The translations under genes were made by a program, and so were the position numbers. The notes beneath the pieces are model-generated. The model made no database searches, was not told where the DNA came from, and saw only the letters and a program-made list of their open reading frames with translations. A stretch of 64,000 nucleotides of DNA from Hyphomonas sp. CY54-11-8 (GTDB lineage Bacteria; Pseudomonadota; Alphaproteobacteria; Caulobacterales; Hyphomonadaceae). Below, one piece after another: positions 62,426 through 64,000 of the stretch (positions are counted from its first letter, which is position 1; each line of letters starts with the position of its first letter). The stretch spans positions 62,001-126,000 of the forward strand of contig NZ_AWFD01000012.1 in NCBI RefSeq assembly GCF_000682735.1. Direction: 5' to 3'.

Positions 62426-63409
62426 TTACGCGGTTTCCTTCACTTTCAGCCCGGCAATTCGGTCAATCGAGGCTTCGGCATCGCGCATGATGTCGGCCAC
62501 GATCTCAGCGACGGGTTTGACCTCGTGCACGCCGCCGGCCGATTGGCCCATGGCGAAGCAGGAATTGTCCATCGACAGTTTCGTTTCGTCCGTGATCCCA
62601 CCAATACCGCCGATGACGCCGGTCTGCGTGGAGTGAATGGCCTGGAACGGGAAAGGCTTGATGTCCTGCGGACGGCTTTCCCAGTCATTGATGTAATCGT
62701 TCGTGCGGCAACGCATCGGCTTGCCTGAGTAACAGCGTGTGCGAGTCGTATCGGTGTCGCCTGCGCCGACGACGGCGTTCTTGTACATGTTGGCGGCGTG
62801 GGCCTCCTCCGAAGCGATGAAGCGCGTGCCCATCCACACACCCTGCGCGCCGAGGGCGAGGGCTGCTGCGAGACCGCGGCCATCATAGATGCCGCCTGCG
62901 GCGACAACAGGAATTTTCACCGCTTCCACGGCCTGTGCCACCAGCGGAAGTGTGCCGACGAGCCCGGTGTGTCCACCGCCTTCACCGCCTTGCAGGATGA
63001 CAGCGTCGCAACCGGCCTGTTCTGCCTTGATCGCATGCTTCACGGCGCCGCCGACGACCATGACCTTCACATTGGCTTTCTTCAGGCGCTCCATGATCGG
63101 CATCGGCACGCCAAGACCAGCCACGAAGGAGTCGGCGCCGCCATTGATGATGACGTCCACGGATTCCTCAAGGCTTTCCGGGCTGGCGGCCAGGAGGTCA
63201 ACGCCGAAGGGGCGGTCGGTCAGCTCGCGCACGCGTTTCATCTGTCCGGCGATGAAATCCGGCGAAGTACCGGCCATCCCAAGCACGCCATAGCCGCCTG
63301 CATTGCACATGGCAGCACAGACTTCGGCGTAGGAAACCCCGCCCATGCCGGCGAGCATGATCGGGTGCTGGACATTCAACATATCTGTCAGGCGGGTTTT
63401 CAGGGCCAT
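62426..63409 (-). CDS. Nitronate monooxygenase family protein
   Basis: 327 residues, FMN-dependent TIM-barrel (2-nitropropane dioxygenase family). The N-terminal HPIMLAGMGGVSYAEVCAAMCNAGGYGVLG is typical. The conserved His lies in QGGEGGGHTGLVGTLPL, and the FMN phosphate site covers VVAAGGIYDGRGLAAALALGAQGVWMGTRF. It oxidises alkyl nitronates; other members reduce enones or isomerise. Convergent with the dehydrogenase gene (17-bp gap). Confidence 0.9.
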   Translation of the reverse strand: MALKTRLTDMLNVQHPIMLAGMGGVSYAEVCAAMCNAGGYGVLGMAGTSPDFIAGQMKRVRELTDRPFGVDLLAASPESLEESVDVIINGGADSFVAGLGVPMPIMERLKKANVKVMVVGGAVKHAIKAEQAGCDAVILQGGEGGGHTGLVGTLPLVAQAVEAVKIPVVAAGGIYDGRGLAAALALGAQGVWMGTRFIASEEAHAANMYKNAVVGAGDTDTTRTRCYSGKPMRCRTNDYINDWESRPQDIKPFPFQAIHSTQTGVIGGIGGITDETKLSMDNSCFAMGQSAGGVHEVKPVAEIVADIMRDAEASIDRIAGLKVKETA

Positions 63410-63822
63410 TTGGGCTTCCTCTCTCTGAATGTTTTATGCATCCGTGCTTACGGCCCGGTCGCAACGTCAACGCAATAGCTGGCGCCACCCCGCCGCGTCT
63501 CTGCCCCATTCCCGCCGCGTTCTGCCGTCAGAATACCAGATGGACTGGCAGAATCGCCGGTCCGGCGTCACATGCGGAGACCAGACGGACCGGATCTTTA
63601 GATCAGTCCAACTTCGTGAAGGACGCGGCAACCGGCCGACGGGCTTGCCCGGGAACAGGTCCGGTTGCCCCAACTTCCGCCCTTTCCCGGGGGCTCTGGG
63701 AGAGGGGGCTTGATTGAGGAATTTGCAGGCACGCCTTGCCGATTTCTGAATTGAGCTATCCGTTTTGCTTGGCGGATGCTATGACGCCGTTCGGTCGAAA
63801 GGCCATTAACAGGGGTAAGATC
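63410..63822. other. Intergenic region (413 bp)
   Basis: No convincing gene on either strand. It holds a 9-bp perfect inverted repeat, GGCAACCGG (63627-63635) and CCGGTTGCC (63661-63669), with a 25-bp spacer, and a purine-rich AGGGG before the next gene. No clear promoter was seen. Confidence 0.4.
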
Positions 63823-64000
63823 ATGAAGAATATCATCACTTTGGGCGCTGCAGCCCTGGCTCTCGCAGCTTGCGCACCGGCGGAAGCTCCGGCTGAAGAT
63901 ACGCCGGTTGTTGAAGAAACCACGGTCATCGAAGAGTCGGCTTCCGACGCTGCCGATGCCGCCGTTGAAGCAGCTGACGAAGCTGCGGATGCCGCTGCTG
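63823..64000 (+). CDS. Small Ala/Glu-rich lipoprotein (3' truncated by window)
   Basis: The frame is open from ATG 63823 to the window end (59 codons). It begins with a lipoprotein signal (LGAAALALAAC, Cys16) and continues as low-complexity Ala/Glu/Asp sequence (PAEAPAEDTPVVEET, then AADAAVEAADEAADAA). AGGGG lies upstream. It looks like an outer-membrane-anchored acidic, probably extended protein; length and end are unknown. Confidence 0.75.
   Translation, partial: MKNIITLGAAALALAACAPAEAPAEDTPVVEETTVIEESASDAADAAVEAADEAADAAA

Noticed and set aside
1-64000. Mobile elements, CRISPR arrays or prophage
   Set aside because: No transposase, integrase, terminal repeats, spaced direct repeats or phage structural genes were found.

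Overview
The window is a gene-dense, high-GC alphaproteobacterial chromosome segment with no transposase, integrase, phage gene or CRISPR array. Several genes point to the Caulobacterales/Hyphomonadaceae: a TipF-type protein with a degenerate EAL domain, an alphaproteobacterial DUF3035 lipoprotein carrying the RTPDEF motif, a NrtR-type Nudix/winged-helix regulator next to an HD hydrolase, a TIGR01459 HAD protein and a TIGR02301 protein. The family assignment is inference from gene content and was not tested by alignment.

Layout. 1-3745: end of gyrA, then coaD, a secreted cyclophilin and queA. 3734-7141 (minus): a DUF262/DUF1524 protein, then a tight SDR-csaA-thioesterase operon. 7253-14573: FAH-family hydrolase, a lipoprotein that looks like a catalytically dead metallo-beta-lactamase, tipF, HAD, maoC, ribF and two secreted YbjN-like paralogues. 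14752-21680: ileS, lspA, the DUF3035 lipoprotein and a pair of M16 peptidases (one with the zinc motif, one without). 21682-30329: NrtR/HD pair, a 50-residue membrane protein, a FabH-like synthase, an overlapping bioY-ygfZ-tag-lipoprotein set, GtrA, a carboxymuconolactone decarboxylase/VOC pair and a dihydroorotase-like amidohydrolase. 30326-35227: HD hydrolase, a voltage-gated-type K+ channel with a C-terminal zinc ribbon, feruloyl-CoA synthase and a ThDP enzyme. 35234-46961: slt, dapA, smpB, uracil-DNA glycosylase, recQ, a polytopic membrane protein, a ClpP-like protease, a soluble hybrid histidine kinase, a membrane-anchored protein with a triplicated two-cysteine domain, and a DUF983 protein.

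47014-53290 (minus) is a complete cobalamin uptake operon: a B12 riboswitch and probable terminator, then btuB-btuF-btuC-btuD-cobQ, with 4-8 nt overlaps from btuF through cobQ and an 8-nt gap between btuB and btuF. It is followed by a tRNA with a CAT anticodon, a TPR-like protein, trxB, a histidine-rich zinc-type CDF transporter, gamma-glutamyltransferase and a small SoxR locus. There a near-consensus SoxR box lies in the 19-bp spacer of a promoter reading into a divergent VOC (glyoxalase-fold) gene. The window ends with a DUF123 protein, a TIGR02301 protein whose start overlaps that of a divergent 2-hydroxyacid dehydrogenase, a nitronate monooxygenase and a truncated small lipoprotein.

Most of the window is housekeeping and envelope physiology. 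The best leads are the SoxR-VOC regulon, the triplicated-domain protein, the dead metallo-beta-lactamase lipoprotein, the zinc-ribbon channel with its overlapping partners, the solitary DUF262 protein and the uncharacterised membrane families. I did not find a convincing new multi-gene defence or mobile system.
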